NCBI GenBank assembly: GCA_004764695.1 | Contig: SMSO01000016.1 | Location: 1 to 44,277, forward strand | Length of the DNA: 44,277 bases | Direction of reading: 5' to 3' | From: Schizochytrium sp. TIO01 | Taxonomy: Eukaryota; Sar; Bigyra; Thraustochytrida; Thraustochytriidae | Part shown: positions 8,606-18,039 of the stretch, in pieces | Layout: the number at the start of each line of letters is the position of its first letter | Position numbering within the stretch: the stretch's first letter is position 1 | Made by a program: the position numbers and the translations under genes | Notes under the pieces: generated by a model | The model's database searches: none | Told to the model about the DNA's origin: nothing | What the model saw: only the letters and a program-made list of their open reading frames with translations

Positions 8606-9835
8606 ATGGCACTTACAAAACGAAAAATAAATAAAGAGCTAAAGAATTTTACTCTAAACTTTGGTCCTCAACATCCCGCTGCTCACGGGGTTTTGCGTCT
8701 TGTTTTGGACTTGCAAGGAGAAAATGTTCTTCGTGCAGATCCTCACATTGGTCTTTTGCATCGAGGTACTGAAAAATTGGTTGAACATAAGAATTATATG
8801 CAAGCATTGCCTTATTTCGATAGGCTGGACTATGTTTCTATGATGGCCCAAGAACACACTTATTCTATAGCAGTTGAATCATTGATGAATATTCAAGTAC
8901 CTAAACGTTCTATGTATATTAGGGTTATCTTTTTGGAAATCACTCGTCTATTGAATCATTTGCTATTTATTAGTTGCCACGCGCTTGACGTTGGGGCTAT
9001 GACCGCTTTTTTTTGGGGATTCGAAGAACGGGAAAAACTTATAGAGTTTTATGAGCGTGTTTCTGGTGCTCGAATGCACGCTGCTTATGTACGTCCCGGA
9101 GGGGTTGCTTACGACATTCCTATAGGCTTGTCAGCAGATATTTATAGTTTTTGTGAAGCTTTTCGGGTTCGTCTAGATGAATTTGAAGAGTTGCTAACCG
9201 AAAACCGTATTTGGAAACAACGTCTAGTTGATGTGGGAGTTGTTACCATAAAAGATGCTGCTTCTTGGGGGTTTAGTGGTGTTATGCTTCGAGGTAGCGG
9301 AGTTTGTTGGGATTTGCGTAAAAACACTCCTTATGAAATCTATGATGAACTCGATTTTTCGGTTCCTGTAGGTACAAACGGAGATTGCTATGACCGTTAC
9401 CTTGTTCGAGTAGCTGAGATGCGAGAATCTTTGTCAATCATCGTTCAGTGTTTGAATAATCTTCCACAAGGTTCTGTTAAAGTAGACCACAAAGTGTCTG
9501 CCCCTTCTCGTAAAGAATTGAAACATTCTATGGAAGCTACTATTCAACACTTTAAATACTTCTCTGAAGGTTTTTCAGTTCCCGCAGGTGAAATTTATAT
9601 AGCGACTGAAGCCCCTAAAGGAGAATTCGGTGTATTTCTTGTTTCTGACGGATCTTCAAAACCTTATCGTTGTAAAATAAAAGCGCCCGGATTTGCTCAT
9701 TTGCAAGGGCTAGACATAATAGCAAAAGGACATCTAATTGCTGATGTAGTTACCATTATTGGTACTCAAGATATTGTTTTTGGAGAAGTTGATCGTTTAT
9801 TTAGGTCAGCTTTGCGGATGTGGTGTAAAGGTTAA
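8606..9835 (+). CDS. nad7: NADH dehydrogenase subunit 7 (complex I 49-kDa subunit)
   Basis: Nad7 is the matrix-arm subunit of complex I that, with Nad9 and partner subunits, forms the ubiquinone site. The 409-residue protein starts with [19 protein letters not shown] and contains [21 protein letters not shown], the [17 protein letters not shown] loop and, near the end, [11 protein letters not shown] and [12 protein letters not shown]. Family members normally end at GEVDR. Here about 12 more residues follow, beginning with the avoided codon TTA (9797) and running into trnG. One extra T in 9796-9798 would give a stop just after VDR. Confidence 0.97.
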   Translation: MALTKRKINKELKNFTLNFGPQHPAAHGVLRLVLDLQGENVLRADPHIGLLHRGTEKLVEHKNYMQALPYFDRLDYVSMMAQEHTYSIAVESLMNIQVPKRSMYIRVIFLEITRLLNHLLFISCHALDVGAMTAFFWGFEEREKLIEFYERVSGARMHAAYVRPGGVAYDIPIGLSADIYSFCEAFRVRLDEFEELLTENRIWKQRLVDVGVVTIKDAASWGFSGVMLRGSGVCWDLRKNTPYEIYDELDFSVPVGTNGDCYDRYLVRVAEMRESLSIIVQCLNNLPQGSVKVDHKVSAPSRKELKHSMEATIQHFKYFSEGFSVPAGEIYIATEAPKGEFGVFLVSDGSSKPYRCKIKAPGFAHLQGLDIIAKGHLIADVVTIIGTQDIVFGEVDRLFRSALRMWCKG

Positions 9836-9884
9836 CACTTTAGCCTTCCAAGCTAATTATGAGGGTTCAAGTCCCTTCATCCGT
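9814..9884 (+). tRNA. trnG: tRNA-Gly(UCC)
   Basis: Cloverleaf with acceptor GCGGATG/CATCCGT, anticodon stem TTAGC/GCTAA around loop CTTCCAA (anticodon TCC) and T arm GAGGG-TTCAAGT-CCCTT. It overlaps the annotated 3' end of nad7 by 22 bases and ends a few bases before rnl. Confidence 0.9.
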
Positions 9885-9892
9885 TTTTATTT

Positions 9893-12350
9893 ATGGCATT
9901 TGAAGGATCTCTAGGTAATGTTAATATAGAGGCGTTTTTATATGCGATAAGCTAACCTATTTCGGTTAGATTCCTCTAGGAAAACCATTAATTTATTTTA
10001 TTTATAACCTTGCGAATTGAAACATCTTAGTAGCAAGTTAAAAAATTAAACAAGGAGTTGAAAGTAGTGGCGAGCGAAATCAATTTAAGCTTAAGGATTT
10101 TTTGCAAAAAATTTTAAAACCATAGAAGGTATTTAAGTCCTGTATTTTGTAAAAATTTCTTATACATTAGTAAGTTGAGACATGTTATCTTTACTGAAAA
10201 TAGGAGAACCATCTTCTAAAGCTTAACTTAACATTAACCGATAGCGCACAAGTACTGTAAAGGAAAGAGTGAAATCAAACTGCTTTTTATGCTAGAGTAG
10301 TTTAAAGCTATTATAGCGTGCTTTTTGTATTACGAACTGAAGAGTTAATAAAAGTAGCCCAGCTTAAGTGGAGACATGTAGGCGTACGTGAAAGCAAAAA
10401 TTCAATATTATGTTACTTTTATTATACCCGAAACCAAGTGATCTATTTATGAACTAGCGGATGTATATTTGCATTCGGCTGAACCCGTATCTGTTGCAAA
10501 AGATTGGGATGATTTGTGAATAGGAGTGAAAGGCTAATCAAACTTGGAAATAGCTGGTTCTTTGCGAAATCTATTTAGGTAGAGTGTTAAATACTAAAAA
10601 AGGGGGTAGAGCTCTGTTTAGGGAAGGGGGTGTCACTTACTAACTCTTTGCAAACTACGAATACCTTTTTTAAGAATATTTAATAAACAAACAATAGGCG
10701 ATAAGGTCTTTTGTTGAGAGGGAAACAGCCCAGATTTATCGCTAAGGCCTTTAATGTTTTTTAAGTGCAAAAAGAGTTTATATCCAATGACAGTTAATAT
10801 GTAGGCTTGGAAGCAGCCATCATTGAAAGAAAGCGTAGTAGCTCATTAACTAAGGGTATAGGTTCTGAAAATGTAGGAGACTAAAAAAACAGCCGAAGCG
10901 GAAACAGAGCTTAAAAGCTCTGGGTAGCAAAGCTTTTTGTATAAGTTAGCATACGTTGTAAAATGTGTGTGTTTATCAATTTGATTATTTCAGTATGAGT
11001 AACGGAAAACACTCTGTGAATGAGTGTCGTCTGAATCCTCCAGGTTTCCTAAACAAATGTTGTTCAGTTTAGGGTTATTCGGTCCCTAATTAATTAGCTG
11101 AAAAGTTATTATGATGGGTTTTATATATCTAATGAAAAAAAGTAATCTAGAAAATTATATAAGGTTTACCGTACTTAAACCGACACAGGTGAGGTAGCAT
11201 AGTTATGCTAAGACGTAGAGATATTTATTTAAAAGGAACTCGGCAAATTGGCCTCGTAACTTCGGGAGAAGAGGCGCTTTCTTGATTAAAGAGAAAGTTG
11301 CAAAAAAACGGAAATAGCAACTGTTTACTAAAAACACAGGTCTTTGCAAACACGTAAGTGGTAGTATAAGGACTGACTCCTGCCCGGTGCTGTTATTTTA
11401 ACTTTTATAGTATTTGCTATAAAACTAAGAACCAGTAAACGGCGGCAGTAACTCTGACTGTCCTAAGGTAGCGAAATTCATTGGTCACTAATTATGATCC
11501 CGCATGAATGGAGTAATGACTGTTTCACTGTCTCTTAAATAATCTCTGTGAAATTTATTTGCTCGTGAAGAAGCGAGCGTATTCTAAAAAGACGGAAAGA
11601 CCCCGTGAACTTTTACTGTATCTTTATATTGTTCAAGGTTTTCTATTGTACACTGGAAGTGGTAGTTTAATTACATAAGTGAAAGTCCACTCTTTAGTCT
11701 ACCTAGACTCATTTTTTTAATAAAAGACCGTATAAGGAAGGCAGTTTATCTGGGGCGGATTCCTTTTAAAAAGTAACAAAGGAGTGCAAAGGCAAGTTAT
11801 ACTTTAAAAAAGTAAGCAGTGTAACGGCAATAAAAACTTGCTTGACTGTAAGAGGTACATCTCGCACAGGGGTTTAAAAGCCGGCCGTAGTGATCCGGTG
11901 TTTTTTAATGGACAAGACATCGCTTAACGAATAAAAAGTACTCCGGGGATAACAGGCTAATGTTCTTCAAGAGCTCATATCTAAAAGAACGTTTGGCACC
12001 TCGATGTCGACTCAACGCAACCTGAAGCTGAAGCCGGTTTCAAGGGTTTGGCTGTTCGCCGATTAAAGCGTTACGTGAGTTGGGTTTAGAACGCTGTGAA
12101 GCAGTTTGGTCCCTATCTTTTAGAATTTATTGAAAGTAAACAAAATGTTTAACTAGTACGAGAGGACCGTTAAGCACTATCCTCTTATGAACCTGTTGTC
12201 TAATGGCATCGCAGGGTAGTAACGATAGTTCAGAATAATTGCTGAAAGCATCTAAAGCAAGAAATCTTTTTGTTATCTTTCTAAACAAAGTGAAAGAACA
12301 TCTCTTTGATAGGTCACGTGTGTTTTTAGCTTAGTGATACTAATTTTATT
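9893..12350 (+). rRNA. rnl: Large-subunit ribosomal RNA
   Basis: The 5' end is placed where the sequence begins to match bacterial 23S (GGCATTTGAAGGATCT, then GCGATAAGC). GTGGCGAGCGAAAT follows at about 10067, CTGTCCTAAGGTAGCG near 11457, ACTCCGGGGATAACAGG near 11941, and the sarcin-ricin loop AGTACGAGAGGACCG at about 12154. The gene looks continuous, without intron or fragmentation. It is shorter than E. coli 23S, with AT-rich expansion segments. End points are good to perhaps 20 bases. rnl lies upstream of rns, the reverse of the bacterial order. Confidence 0.95.
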
Positions 12351-12409
12351 TTTTATTTTATTATATAGTTTACATTTTTTTAGTATTTATTAAATACTAT
12401 TTAATATTT

Positions 12410-13728
12410 TTATGTAAGTTTGATCTTGGCTTAGGATGAACGTTAGTGAAATGTTTTACACATGCGAGTTGAAAAGCGTACGGGTGAGTTTGTTAAGTAT
12501 TTATCTTGAAAAAGAGAAGCTTTTCGGAAAGCAAGGTAGTAGGTCGTTTAATAGACTGACCTAGCCTATGACTTTAAGCGGTTTCGAAAGAAAGATCCGC
12601 CACAATGGCACTGAAAAAAGGGCCATACTCTACGTAGAGGCAGCAGTGAAGAATCTTAGGCAATGAGCGAAAGCTTGACCTAGCAATTTCACAAAATGAA
12701 GAAGGCAATTTTGTTGTAAAGTTTAGTAATAAGTTTAAATAATGATATAAACTTATTTCTTAGTCCTGACCAATATGCGTGCCAGCAGTCGCGGTAATAC
12801 GTGAAGGGCTTACGTTATCTATACATTAGGCGTAAAACGTTTGTAGGTGGTTATTTTTGTTATTTTCTAAATTTTAATTAAACTTTAATTTTGAAATAAT
12901 ACGTTATATCTAGAGGTTCTGAGAAGAAAATAGAATTTTTGAAGTACGGGTAAAATCGGTTGATATCAAAAGGACTTTTTTGTGAAGACAATTTTCTACG
13001 AAAACCTGACACTGAGAAACGAAAGCGCAGGTAGCAAAAAGGATTAGAGACCCTTGTAGTCTGCGCCGTAAACGATGTTTATTGTTTAGTGAAATTACTC
13101 TTCGGAGATTTTCACTAAATAAGCTAACGCTAAATAAACTGCCTGGAGAGTACCCCGGCAACGGTGAAATCCAAAAGAATTGACGGGAGCTAGTATAGGC
13201 AGCGGAGCATGTTACTTAATTCGACAATACGCGAGTAATCTTACCAAAGCTTGACAGGAATCTTTTTAACAGGTGTTGCATGGTTGTCTTCAGCTCGTGT
13301 TTTGAAATGTATGGTTTAGTCCTTAAACGAGCGAAACCTTTTTTTAAAGATGTTTTTTCATCTTTAAATCAGCTGAGATAATCAGTTTGAAATTTAAGAC
13401 TAAGACAAATCTTCATGACCCTTATGCTTTGGGCTGTAAACGTGCTACAATGGTAAATTCAAAAAGAAGCAATAAAGAAATTTAAAGCAATCCTTTTAAC
13501 CATTACCGTAGTTCGGATTAAAAGTTGAAACTCACTTTTATGAAGTTGGAGTTGCCAGTAATCGTGGATCAGCACGCCACGGTGAAATTTTTTACCTAGC
13601 TTTGTACATACCGCCCGTCATGTTATGGGAGGTTTCGTTGTATGAAATGGTTTTAGCCTATAGTATAACGCAGCTGACTGTAATAAAGTCGTAACAAGGT
13701 AGCCGTAAGTGAACTTGCGGCTGAATTT
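12410..13728 (+). rRNA. rns: Small-subunit ribosomal RNA
   Basis: It starts at AGTTTGATCTTGGCTTAGGA and contains the 530 loop GTGCCAGCAGTCGCGGTAAT (12779), AAAAGAATTGACGGG (13173), the decoding-site ACCGCCCGTCA (13611) and GTCGTAACAAGGTAGCCGTA (13688). After GAACTTGCGGCTGAATTT the sequence turns AT-rich and has no CCTCC, so there is no bacterial-type anti-Shine-Dalgarno. This fits the lack of purine-rich ribosome binding sites before the genes. The 60 bases separating it from rnl are pure AT-rich spacer. Confidence 0.95.
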
Positions 13729-13827
13729 ATAAATAAATTTTAATTATAATATCTTTGTATAAAGAAACATTCGGAAACTTTATACTTTTACTTTTTTAAA
13801 TACTACTCAGGGAATCAAAAAAAGTTT

Positions 13828-13914
13828 GGAGAAGTGGCAGAGAGGTCGATTGCGAACGTTTGCTAAACGTTTACAGGTTAAAACTTGTCGCTGGTTCGAA
13901 TCCAGTCTTCTCCG
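13828..13914 (+). tRNA. trnS: tRNA-Ser(GCU)
   Basis: Class II tRNA with acceptor GGAGAAG/CTTCTCC, anticodon loop TTGCTAA (GCT) between AACGT/ACGTT, a long variable arm and T arm CTGG-TTCGAAT-CCAG. It reads AGC/AGU and heads a trnS-trnQ-trnH trio between rns and rpl6. Confidence 0.93.
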
Positions 13915-13930
13915 TTTTGTTTTATATTGT

Positions 13931-14002
13931 TGGGATATAGCTTAAAGGTAAAGCTTTAGTTTTTGGTACTAAAAGATATAGGTTCGAATCCTGTTATCCC
14001 AG
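13931..14002 (+). tRNA. trnQ: tRNA-Gln(UUG)
   Basis: Acceptor TGGGATA/TATCCCA with discriminator G, anticodon loop TTTTGGT (TTG), and T loop TTCGAAT. Typical length. Confidence 0.92.
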
Positions 14003-14019
14003 CAGCATTTTGTATGTAG

Positions 14020-14092
14020 GTGGGTATAGTACAGTGGTTAGTACGCTTGCTTGTGGTGCAAGATGTCGTAGGTTCAAATCCTTCTTCCCGCC
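14020..14092 (+). tRNA. trnH: tRNA-His(GUG)
   Basis: Anticodon stem CTTGC/GCAAG holds loop TTGTGGT (GTG). The acceptor GTGGGTA pairs with TTCCCGC apart from a T-T pair. The template G at 14019 faces the C discriminator, as expected for the extra G(-1) of histidine tRNAs. Confidence 0.92.
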
Positions 14093-14106
14093 ATTAACTT
14101 TTTATC

Positions 14107-15117
14107 ATGTATTTTACAGTGGTTATAAAAGATGGATTCTCTTTCTCTGAAAATCAATCTTTTTATATTATTACAGATTCATTTAATAATAAAAGCTTTG
14201 CGTTTAAAAAAGAGTTCTTTTTTCAGGTATTTAACGAAACATCGTCTATCCAATTTGTGTGTTCGAAACGTTCATTTTTGACTAAATTTAAGTCCCTACA
14301 ATCTAAAATTATCTCTTTCATATCTAATAAAGTTTTTTCTGAAAAATTTTCTATAGTAGGGGTAGGTTACAAATGTTCTCTAATTTCTCAAAATACTTTC
14401 CAAATTAACATTGGGCTTAGTCACCCTGTTTTGTTTACTATTCCTAAAGGTATTGTTGTGGAAATTAGTAAAGACCAAACTAAAGCTTTTTTCTATTCTA
14501 TAAATTATAGTCTTCTAAAAGAATTCGTTTCTTTTATTTGCCAACAAAAACAAACTGATCCTTATAAAGGTAAGGGTTGTTTTATAATAAGCAAAGTTTC
14601 TGTGTTGCCTCTAAAAGAAGGTAAACGTTCTAAATTATTTATTATTATGAAATCTGTTAAAATAATCTTTTTTTCTTCTATTTTGTCAAAGTATGGTTTG
14701 CTTTATTCTAAGCAAACTCAAGCGTTTATGAAAGTTTTCTACTTTATTACCAATCTGCGTAAAAGTCAAGTTTCTTTTTGTATTGTAGGGAATTCAAAAT
14801 CAATAGCACGCTTCTTTTATATGTTTAAAAATGAATCCGTTACTTTTTTGAGTAAATGGGTTCCTGGTACTCTATCCAATTCTCAAAAAAATTCTCGATC
14901 TTTTTATCCTGATATTTTGATCGTTATGGGCTTTAAAAAAAATCTTGTCGCTATTTTGGAAGCAAATAAAAAGGGGATTCCTGTAATCTGTTTTTCTAAC
15001 GAAAGTTCTCTAAAGAAATATTCTTTTTATTTGCCTTACGTTATTTTTTGTGATCCTCGTCAAATTAAAGCTCTTTGGTTTTCTATATTTCTTTTTTTTA
15101 CATCTTTTAAAAAATAA
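14107..15117 (+). CDS. rpl6: Ribosomal protein uL6 continuing in frame into uS2 (rpl6-rps2 fusion ORF)
   Basis: One uninterrupted 336-codon frame. Residues 1 to about 176 are uL6: FSIVGVGYKC, GLSHPVLFTIPKG, and DPYKGKGCFI near the C-terminus, ending around PLKEGKRSK as L6 proteins do. Residues from about 181 are uS2. Bacteria and related algae have two genes, from two different ribosomal subunits. There is no stop between the halves, and the linker contains the avoided codon TTA (14635). It may be a translated fusion, or a stop lost through a sequence error just before 14647. rps4 starts two bases after the stop. Confidence 0.85.
   Translation: MYFTVVIKDGFSFSENQSFYIITDSFNNKSFAFKKEFFFQVFNETSSIQFVCSKRSFLTKFKSLQSKIISFISNKVFSEKFSIVGVGYKCSLISQNTFQINIGLSHPVLFTIPKGIVVEISKDQTKAFFYSINYSLLKEFVSFICQQKQTDPYKGKGCFIISKVSVLPLKEGKRSKLFIIMKSVKIIFFSSILSKYGLLYSKQTQAFMKVFYFITNLRKSQVSFCIVGNSKSIARFFYMFKNESVTFLSKWVPGTLSNSQKNSRSFYPDILIVMGFKKNLVAILEANKKGIPVICFSNESSLKKYSFYLPYVIFCDPRQIKALWFSIFLFFTSFKK
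14647..15117 (+). CDS. rps2: Small-subunit ribosomal protein uS2 portion of the fused frame
   Basis: The internal ATG at 14647 opens the uS2 part (156 residues), shorter than bacterial S2 but with its core: FMKVFYFITNLRKSQVSFCIVGNSKS, KWVPGTLSN (the W-GG-LTN region of S2), PDILIVMGFKKNLVAILEANKKGIPVICF, and a closing IFCDPRQIKAL strand. It could be translated separately from this ATG if the upstream frame really ends. As the sequence stands it is the C-terminal half of the rpl6-rps2 frame. Confidence 0.8.
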   Translation: MKSVKIIFFSSILSKYGLLYSKQTQAFMKVFYFITNLRKSQVSFCIVGNSKSIARFFYMFKNESVTFLSKWVPGTLSNSQKNSRSFYPDILIVMGFKKNLVAILEANKKGIPVICFSNESSLKKYSFYLPYVIFCDPRQIKALWFSIFLFFTSFKK

Positions 15118-15118
15118 A

Positions 15119-15616
15119 ATGCTTAAGTTTAAACAACTAAAAAAACTAAAAATAAATCCTATCTATTCTCAAAAATTTGTTGCTCATTGTTGTAAGCCGC
15201 AAAATACTTGGGTTTCCATTTTGAAACAAGCTCAAAAAAATAGGGTTTCTTCATTTGTACGTTTGCACGCAATTAAAAAAGATGTTTTTAATCAGCGCAA
15301 ACAAGTTAAGTACACTTATGGTTCATCTTCTCCAAGTCCACTTAAGCTTGATTTTCTTATTTGGAGTTCTCGTTTCTATCCTTCACTATTGGCAGCTCGT
15401 CATGCTGTTTGTTCTAGTAAAGTAGTCGTAAATGGAATTGTTCAAAAAAATCCAAATTTCATTTTGTCAGCGGGAGATCTTGTTCATATTCAGGGAAATA
15501 TCACTATTAATGGTTCATTTTTTACTACCGTAAATCAAAATGTAGCTTTGCAAGCTATTATTCCCCAAAATTTGGAAATCAGTTTTAGTACACGCAGTTT
15601 TGTAGTTTGTTACTAA
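15119..15616 (+). CDS. rps4: Small-subunit ribosomal protein uS4
   Basis: uS4 nucleates small-subunit assembly. The 165-residue protein has the S4 RNA-binding domain at about residues 80-125: FLIWSSRFYPSLLAARHAVCSSK, then VVVNGIVQKNPNFILSAGDLVHI. The start is the ATG two bases after the rps2 stop; earlier in-frame starts lie inside rps2. The N-terminal zinc/linker part of bacterial S4 is shortened. A 45-nt tRNA-like element separates it from rps8. Confidence 0.92.
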   Translation: MLKFKQLKKLKINPIYSQKFVAHCCKPQNTWVSILKQAQKNRVSSFVRLHAIKKDVFNQRKQVKYTYGSSSPSPLKLDFLIWSSRFYPSLLAARHAVCSSKVVVNGIVQKNPNFILSAGDLVHIQGNITINGSFFTTVNQNVALQAIIPQNLEISFSTRSFVVCY

Positions 15617-15626
15617 CTACGTGTTT

Positions 15627-15671
15627 ACGGGGGTTTCGGTTAATTAAAAAGGTTCAAGTCCTTTTCCTCGT
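15627..15671 (+). other. 45-nt tRNA-like minihelix between rps4 and rps8
   Basis: ACGGGGG pairs with TCCTCGT (7 bp, two G-T), and a T arm AAAGG-TTCAAGT-CCTTT lies directly inside. Only 14 bases link the acceptor strand to the T arm, so D and anticodon arms are absent. It belongs by structure to the class at 8542 and 34829, although the linker sequence differs. It is placed exactly between a stop codon and the leader of the next gene. Confidence 0.55.
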
Positions 15672-15684
15672 TTAAATATATTTT

Positions 15685-16059
15685 ATGATAAATTTTCAAA
15701 GGCTTATCTCTTCTTTGAATATAGGAATTCAACAAAATGCAAGTGTTGTGCAAGTTCCTAATTCTAAACAAAATCTTCAATTTATTTCTTTGCTTTATAA
15801 AGAAGGTTTTATTAAAGCTTTTCAATTTTCTGGTCGTAATATTAAAGTTTTTCTTTTCAAAAATAATAGTCTTTTGAAAGGTAAAAAATTTATTCTTTTT
15901 TCACACAATAAAAAAGATGTTTACGTATCTACTAAAAATTTGTGGGCGCATAGTGGACTTTGTTCGTTGTTTATCTCTACTTCAAAAGGTTCATTGGTTC
16001 ATTATTCAAAAAGTTTTTCAAATCTAAAAGGAGGTAAATTGCTTGCCGCCACTATCTAA
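15685..16059 (+). CDS. rps8: Small-subunit ribosomal protein uS8
   Basis: uS8 binds the central domain of the small rRNA. The 124-residue protein shows the N-terminal helix with SLLYKEGFIKAF, corresponding to the L-EGFI motif of S8, and the C-terminal LFISTSKGSLVHY, matching the S8 STSKG signature. The final strand KGGKLLAATI takes the place of the GGEVLAYVW end. The ATG at 15685 is the only start compatible with this N-terminus. nad2 follows after 12 bases. Confidence 0.9.
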   Translation: MINFQRLISSLNIGIQQNASVVQVPNSKQNLQFISLLYKEGFIKAFQFSGRNIKVFLFKNNSLLKGKKFILFSHNKKDVYVSTKNLWAHSGLCSLFISTSKGSLVHYSKSFSNLKGGKLLAATI

Positions 16060-16071
16060 TTTTCTATTCTT

Positions 16072-17589
16072 ATGATTTCATTGCTAACTCATGATTTTTT
16101 TTCGGGATTTCCACTTCTTTTTTTGGCACTTTCCGCATGTTTTTTTCTTTCATTCTTTTCGTTTTTCTTTAGTAAAGCTGTTATTATTAACTCTCAAAAA
16201 AAACATTTTGTTATAAAGCACTACGCTTTTAATATAACTCTTCTAATTATTGCATTTACATTTATAATTGAACTTAACACTCCTATTCAAAATTATTCTA
16301 GTTTTTGGGGATTTTTGAACTTTGATTTCTATTCACATAGCCTTTCTCTAATCGTTTTGTTTTTGAGTTTTCTTAGTTTTTTGAGCAGTCGTTCTTATAT
16401 TATAACAAAATTTTCTTTTACCTTTGAATATTTTTTTCTTATTCTTTTCGGTATCTTTTCTCTAATAGGTTTGCCTGCTTGCTCTGATTTTTTGGGTATT
16501 TATCTATTTTTGGAACTTCAATCTCTTATCTTTTATACACTAGCCTGTTTTAATAGGTCATCCGCTTTTTCTACAGAAGCCGGAGTTAAATATTTTATTA
16601 TGGGTGCATTTTCTTCGGGGATTCTTCTATTTGGTATGTCTCTTATTTATGGGATGTGTGGGTCGTTGAATTTTGAAATTTTGAAAACACTTTTGTTTTA
16701 TTTTTCAGAAGCTACTTTTTCATTTAACTACTTCGTAACTTATTTTGGTTTCTTTTTGATTGTGTGCAGTTTCCTATTTAAACTTAGTGCTGCACCTTTT
16801 CATTTCTGGTCACCCGAAGTTTATGAAGGTTCTGTAGCTCCAGTAAGTTTGTTTTTTGCAGTAGTTCCTAAAATTGCTCTGTTTGGGTCTCTTGTTCGAA
16901 TTAGCGTGGGTGTTTTCTTTGAATTCTCAGCATTTTGGACAGTTTTGTTTGCTATCGTAGCATTTCTTTCACTGCTTTTTGGTAGTTTTTCTGCACTAGC
17001 TCAGAAAAAAGTAAAGAAATTTTTGGCATTCAGTTCTGTTACTCACGTAGGTTTTATAATAGCCGCTTTGTCAGCGCATAGTTTTGATGGCCTTGTAGGT
17101 TTGTTCTTTTATTTGCTAGTTTATAGTTTTCTTTCATTGTGTTTTTGGAGTTTTGTAGTCCTTATGCACAAAGAAAAAAATAGTTCATTTCTAGTAGATT
17201 TTAAAATTTTGGCAAAACAAAATCCGTTTATTGGAGGTAGTCTTTGTATTTTGTTGTTTTCGATAGCTGGTATTCCTCCTTTGTCTGGGTTTGGAGCAAA
17301 ATTTTTTAGTTTTATAGCTGTAGTAGAACAAAATGAATTCTTGTTGGCTGTTGTAATAGTATTGTTTGCTGTCGTGAGTTGTTTTTATTATTTGCGTGTA
17401 ATTAAATGGATCTTTTTTGATAATTCTTCAAATGCAGTAACCATTCAAAGTAATTATAACTTGACTTTTACATTCAGTCGATTGGAAGCTTATCTAATTT
17501 CTTTTAGTTTGTTTATATCAAGTATTCTTTTTATGCTACCTGATTTTTGTATGCTGGTGGCACATCGTATGGCCCTTTCACTTTTTTAA
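16072..17589 (+). CDS. nad2: NADH dehydrogenase subunit 2
   Basis: Nad2 is one of the antiporter-like proton-pumping membrane subunits of complex I. The 505-residue protein has about 14 hydrophobic spans. It carries the family core EAGVKYFIMGAFSSGILLFG, the broken-helix region FKLSAAPFHFWSPEVYEGSVAPVSLFFAVVPK with its lysine, and KKVKKFLAFSSVTHVGF. Length is normal for algal nad2. The 3' end overlaps a small hairpin (17588-17604) just before trnF. Confidence 0.97.
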   Translation: MISLLTHDFFSGFPLLFLALSACFFLSFFSFFFSKAVIINSQKKHFVIKHYAFNITLLIIAFTFIIELNTPIQNYSSFWGFLNFDFYSHSLSLIVLFLSFLSFLSSRSYIITKFSFTFEYFFLILFGIFSLIGLPACSDFLGIYLFLELQSLIFYTLACFNRSSAFSTEAGVKYFIMGAFSSGILLFGMSLIYGMCGSLNFEILKTLLFYFSEATFSFNYFVTYFGFFLIVCSFLFKLSAAPFHFWSPEVYEGSVAPVSLFFAVVPKIALFGSLVRISVGVFFEFSAFWTVLFAIVAFLSLLFGSFSALAQKKVKKFLAFSSVTHVGFIIAALSAHSFDGLVGLFFYLLVYSFLSLCFWSFVVLMHKEKNSSFLVDFKILAKQNPFIGGSLCILLFSIAGIPPLSGFGAKFFSFIAVVEQNEFLLAVVIVLFAVVSCFYYLRVIKWIFFDNSSNAVTIQSNYNLTFTFSRLEAYLISFSLFISSILFMLPDFCMLVAHRMALSLF

Positions 17590-17604
17590 ATGGTAAATCC
17601 ATTT
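17588..17604 (+). other. Intergenic hairpin after nad2
   Basis: AAATGG-TAAAT-CCATTT forms a perfect 6-bp stem with a 5-base loop. It begins in the nad2 stop codon and ends two bases before trnF. It is one of several small perfect hairpins that sit directly upstream of tRNA genes here; the role is unknown. Confidence 0.5.
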
Positions 17605-17606
17605 TC

Positions 17607-17679
17607 GCTTAAGTAGCTCAGTTGGCAGAGCATAAGACTGAAAATCTTTGTGTCACTGGTTCAAATCCAGTCTTAAGCA
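17607..17679 (+). tRNA. trnF: tRNA-Phe(GAA)
   Basis: Acceptor GCTTAAG/CTTAAGC, D arm GCTCAGTTGGCAGAGC, anticodon loop CTGAAAA (GAA), T arm CTGG-TTCAAAT-CCAG, discriminator A. Confidence 0.95.
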
Positions 17680-17691
17680 ATTTATTTTATT

Positions 17692-17982
17692 ATGATTCGT
17701 GGTTATTTTCAACTTTATAGTTTTAAATCTATACCTTCTTCTGTTAAACAAAAAAAGGTATTCACTTTTAACAAATCTCATCATGTAAATAAAAAATCTA
17801 AGACATCCGCAAGTCTTGTTTTTTATAAAACTAAAGCATCTTCACTTCATACATTTAGTTCGTGGTCAGATATAAAAAATTTTTATATTTATCAAGCACT
17901 TTCTATTTTTTCTAAAAAAATTACTTTTAGTTTTCGTATGAAAGTGGTTGCTTGCCCTTATAGTTTAATGGTTAGAACATAG
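17692..17982 (+). CDS. rps10: Small-subunit ribosomal protein uS10 (3' end doubtful)
   Basis: uS10 belongs to the small-subunit head. The 96-codon frame contains KKVFTFNKSHHVNKKSKTSA, matching the FTVL-SPHVNKKSREQFE strand and loop of S10, followed by a divergent C-terminal half (KNFYIYQALSIFSKKITFSF). The last dozen codons run 29 bases into trnE and use TTA (17965) and AGA (17974), both avoided elsewhere. One T fewer in the run 17931-17934 would give a TGA stop at about 17940, a normal place for S10 to end. Confidence 0.75.
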   Translation: MIRGYFQLYSFKSIPSSVKQKKVFTFNKSHHVNKKSKTSASLVFYKTKASSLHTFSSWSDIKNFYIYQALSIFSKKITFSFRMKVVACPYSLMVRT

Positions 17983-18025
17983 CTTTTTCGTAGCTCAAGT
18001 GAGAGTTCAATTCTCTCTAAGGGTA
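17954..18025 (+). tRNA. trnE: tRNA-Glu(UUC)
   Basis: Acceptor GCCCTTA/TAAGGGT, D arm GTTTAATGGTTAGAAC, anticodon loop TTTTCGT (TTC) on a four-pair stem, T arm GAGAG-TTCAATT-CTCTC. The annotated rps10 frame overlaps its first 29 bases. Confidence 0.9.
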
Positions 18026-18039
18026 ACTCTTATTAGAAA

